DNA of 64,000 nt, taken from positions 1 through 64,000 of the forward strand of contig DYGX01000002.1 in the NCBI GenBank assembly GCA_020724465.1. The letters are read 5' to 3'. Under the pieces are notes generated by a model that saw only the letters and a program-made list of their open reading frames with translations, searched no databases and was not told the DNA's origin. The position numbers and the translations under genes are program-made. This DNA comes from Thermoflexus sp. GTDB taxonomy: Bacteria > Chloroflexota > Anaerolineae > Aggregatilineales > Aggregatilineaceae. The number at the start of each line of letters is the position of its first letter. Position 1 is the stretch's first letter. Shown here one piece after another: positions 61,992 through 64,000 of this stretch.

Positions 61992-63632
61992 TTACAGGCG
62001 CGGTCCTGCTTCGCGGACTTCGGGCGGGCACTGCGCTGCGAACTTGCGGAAATTGTCTGCAAAGCGCGAGGCGAGCTGTCGGTACCGCTTCCAGTACTCC
62101 TCTTCGCGCGGCCACGAATTGGACGGCTGCAGAACCTCATCAGGCACGCCGGGGCAGTGAACCGGCACCTGAAAGCCGAAGACGGGATCCTCGCGGTATT
62201 CGACGTCGTTGAGGTGCCCGGCCAGCGCGGCATTGAGCAGGGCGCGCGTGTGGCGGATGCTGATGCGCTTGCCAACGCCATACGGCCCGCCTGTCCAGCC
62301 GGTGTTGAGTAACCAGCACTGCGAGCCATAGCGCAGGATTTTGCGCTTGAGCAGATCCGCATAGACGGCCGGATGGTGCACCATGAACGGGGCGCCAAAG
62401 CAGGTGCTGAACGTGATCTGTGGCTCCTCGCCCAGGCCGATCTCCGTGCCGCCTACTTTTGATGTGTAGCCGGAGATGAAGTGATAGAGCGCCTGATCGG
62501 GCGTCAGCCGGGCGATAGGCGGCATCACACCCTGCGCATCGCAGGTCAGCAAGACGATGTTGCGCGGGTGGCCGCCCATCTTCGACGGCACCGCGTTCTC
62601 GATGAACGTCAGCGGGTACGAAGCGCGCGTGTTCTCGGTCAGGCGGTCGTCGTTGAGATCGATGTGGCGGGTGAGCGGATCGGCCACCACGTTCTCCAGG
62701 ATCGTGCCGAAGCGCCGTGTCGCGGCGTAGATTTGGGGTTCGGCCGTCGGCGACAGCGCAATGACCTTGGCGTAGCAGCCGTTCTCGAAGTTAAAGATCC
62801 CGTCGTCGCTCCAGCCGTGTTCGTCGTCGCCGATCAACCCCCGTGACGGGTCCGCCGAGAGCGTCGTCTTTCCGGTGCCGCTCAGGCCGAAGAAGAGCGC
62901 CGTGTCGCCGTCGGGGCCTTCGTTGGCCGAACAGTGCATCGTCATGACACCTTCCAGCGGCAGCAGGTAATTCATGACGGTGAAGATCGCTTTCTTGATC
63001 TCGCCGGCATAGGCCGAATTGCCGATGATGCACATGCGCTGCTCGAAGCTGAGGGCGATGACGGTTGGCGTGCGCGTCCCGTCGATCGTCTCGGATGCCT
63101 GGAAGGACGGCGCGCAGATGACGGTGAAGTCTGGGACGTGCTGGCGATATTCTTCGCGGTTGGTGGGCGTGATAAACATGTTGCGGGCGAACAGGCTGTG
63201 CCATGCCAGCTCGGTAACAATGCGGATCGGCAGGCGATAGTTCGGATCCGCGCCAACATAGCAGTCCTGGACGAACAGATCGCGCCCCTGCAAATAGCCC
63301 TGGAGCCGCGCGAAAAGCTCGGAGAACTTTTCGGCGGACATCGGGCGGTTGTACTCGCCCCACCAGATGTGCTCTTCGCTGTTTGGCTCGCGCACGATGA
63401 CCTTGTCGGCGGCGGCACGCGCTGTATGCTTGCCGGTGTTGACCACCACCGGTCCCTGGTGGGTTATCATGCCCTCGCGGCGGAAGATAATCTCCTCAAC
63501 CAGCGCCTCGGTGGGCAGGTTCCAGTACACCGTGTTCAGATTAGCCAGACCCTGGTGCAGCAGCCCGAAATCGCTTTTCAGCTCGCGCGCCTGATCCTGA
63601 GCGGGCGTCTTGATATTGAGCAGGTTGTTCAT
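61992..63632 (-). CDS. pckA: phosphoenolpyruvate carboxykinase (ATP)
   Basis: PckA converts oxaloacetate and ATP to phosphoenolpyruvate, CO2 and ADP, the entry step of gluconeogenesis. The 546-residue enzyme has the P-loop kinase-1a motif FFGLSGTGKTTLSADP, the metal-binding LIGDDEHGWSDDGIFNFENG, RNIVLLTCDAQGVMPPI, and the C-terminal TGWTGGPYGVGKRI. These define the ATP-dependent family. Its start overlaps the stop of the aminotransferase gene by four bases, which suggests one operon linking aspartate/oxaloacetate and PEP. Confidence 0.96.
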   Translation of the reverse strand: MNNLLNIKTPAQDQARELKSDFGLLHQGLANLNTVYWNLPTEALVEEIIFRREGMITHQGPVVVNTGKHTARAAADKVIVREPNSEEHIWWGEYNRPMSAEKFSELFARLQGYLQGRDLFVQDCYVGADPNYRLPIRIVTELAWHSLFARNMFITPTNREEYRQHVPDFTVICAPSFQASETIDGTRTPTVIALSFEQRMCIIGNSAYAGEIKKAIFTVMNYLLPLEGVMTMHCSANEGPDGDTALFFGLSGTGKTTLSADPSRGLIGDDEHGWSDDGIFNFENGCYAKVIALSPTAEPQIYAATRRFGTILENVVADPLTRHIDLNDDRLTENTRASYPLTFIENAVPSKMGGHPRNIVLLTCDAQGVMPPIARLTPDQALYHFISGYTSKVGGTEIGLGEEPQITFSTCFGAPFMVHHPAVYADLLKRKILRYGSQCWLLNTGWTGGPYGVGKRISIRHTRALLNAALAGHLNDVEYREDPVFGFQVPVHCPGVPDEVLQPSNSWPREEEYWKRYRQLASRFADNFRKFAAQCPPEVREAGPRL

Positions 63633-64000
63633 AGCCAGTCCCTGACCAGTTTGCGGTCCCCAATATAAATCTCATTCGGTGAGTTCGGGTCGAGCGCCCA
63701 TTTCATCCGGTCAATACCTTCGGTGATCTCCTTGATCGAGCCGGAAAAGCTCAGCCGCAGGTACCCTTCCATGCCGAATGGGGCGCCGGGCACGGTGACT
63801 ACCAGGGCCTTGTTGAGCAAAAAGGTTGCCAGCTCGACCGAATTCGAGCTATAGGCGCGGAAATCGGGCAGGCAGTAGAAGGTTCCCAACGGTTTCTCGA
63901 CGCGCACACCGGAGAAGCTCTGCAGCTCGCTGATCATCACATCCCGGTTGTTCTGAATAGTCAGGCGCAAATCTTCGACAAAGCTCTGCACGCCGGTCAA
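63629..64000 (-). CDS. class I/II aminotransferase, C-terminal part (cut by window edge)
   Basis: The visible 123 residues are the C-terminal end of a PLP-dependent fold-type I aminotransferase. The segment VEKPLGTFYCLPDF and the carboxylate-binding arginine in YLRLSFSGS are typical of aspartate/aromatic aminotransferases, as is the final KEITEGIDRMKWAL helix. The N-terminal two thirds, including the PLP lysine, lie beyond position 64000. The stop codon overlaps the pckA start (ATGA), so it is the upstream gene of the same operon. Confidence 0.85.
   Translation of the reverse strand: MTGVQSFVEDLRLTIQNNRDVMISELQSFSGVRVEKPLGTFYCLPDFRAYSSNSVELATFLLNKALVVTVPGAPFGMEGYLRLSFSGSIKEITEGIDRMKWALDPNSPNEIYIGDRKLVRDWL

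Noticed and set aside
61808-62398. A 196-codon minus-strand frame over the 3' end of pckA
   Set aside because: It overlaps well-conserved pckA sequence in another frame and runs through the terminator hairpin.
1-64000. CRISPR arrays, transposases, integrases, rRNA and tRNA genes
   Set aside because: I looked in the intergenic gaps and found no repeat-spacer arrays, no mobile-element genes and no tRNA-like cloverleaf with a recognisable T-loop.

Overview
The window is a high-GC bacterial chromosome segment packed with metabolic genes. I see no rRNA, tRNA, CRISPR array, phage or insertion sequence. The organism is probably a member of the Chloroflexota (Anaerolineae-like). This is an inference from several traits: Pro/Thr/Glu-rich linkers behind a lipobox in a solute-binding lipoprotein, PstA and DppC homologues with long N-terminal extensions, PRC-barrel and Zn-ribbon/FHA proteins, and a multiheme cytochrome/NrfD module. 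No taxonomic marker gene is present to prove it.

Layout. (1) 0.2-6.7 kb: a pgmB-like gene, then a compact pyrBCDEF operon plus a HAD phosphatase. A strong promoter candidate, a ~300-nt leader and an intrinsic terminator lie directly against the pyrB ribosome-binding site, which looks like transcription attenuation. (2) 6.8-11.5 kb, minus strand: pstSCAB phosphate importer. (3) 11.7-16.6 kb, minus strand: two nonaheme cytochromes c, a Tat-exported 4x[4Fe-4S] protein and an NrfD quinone-interacting membrane protein, with no obvious catalytic subunit. (4) 17-25.9 kb: a membrane histidine kinase, an orphan GltD-like flavoprotein, an M3 oligopeptidase, an aldo/keto reductase, a Zn-ribbon/FHA protein and DNA polymerase IV. 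(5) 25.9-46.6 kb: an almost complete peptidoglycan (muropeptide) salvage supercluster. (6) 47-57.2 kb: a LysR regulator, a fused xanthine-dehydrogenase-type molybdenum hydroxylase with its FAD subunit, and a BMP-type (nucleoside-like) ABC transporter. (7) 57.5-64 kb: a DJ-1/PfpI protein, a NarL-type two-component pair, a PRC-barrel protein, ATP-dependent PEP carboxykinase and the C-terminal end of an aminotransferase cut by the window edge.

The most notable part is the muropeptide cluster. Divergent from nagA and a NagB-II-like SIS deaminase are a cytoplasmic NagZ, a five-gene peptide-type ABC importer, a small membrane protein, a YkfC-like gamma-D-Glu-DAP endopeptidase, a GntR/UTRA regulator, NamZ, an AmiE-like serine hydrolase, AnmK, a BadF-type GlcNAc/MurNAc kinase and MurQ. 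They converge on lysA and an L-Ala-D/L-Glu epimerase. Together they could import muropeptides intact, dismantle them inside the cell, and feed fructose-6-phosphate, D-lactate, acetate, L-Ala-L-Glu and lysine into metabolism. NagZ, NamZ and the amidase candidate lack signal peptides, unlike the secreted Bacillus subtilis system.

A recurring architectural feature is that all three solute-binding-protein genes (phosphate, peptide/muropeptide, BMP) are followed by a stable stem-loop before the next transporter gene. This is consistent with differential expression of the binding protein.
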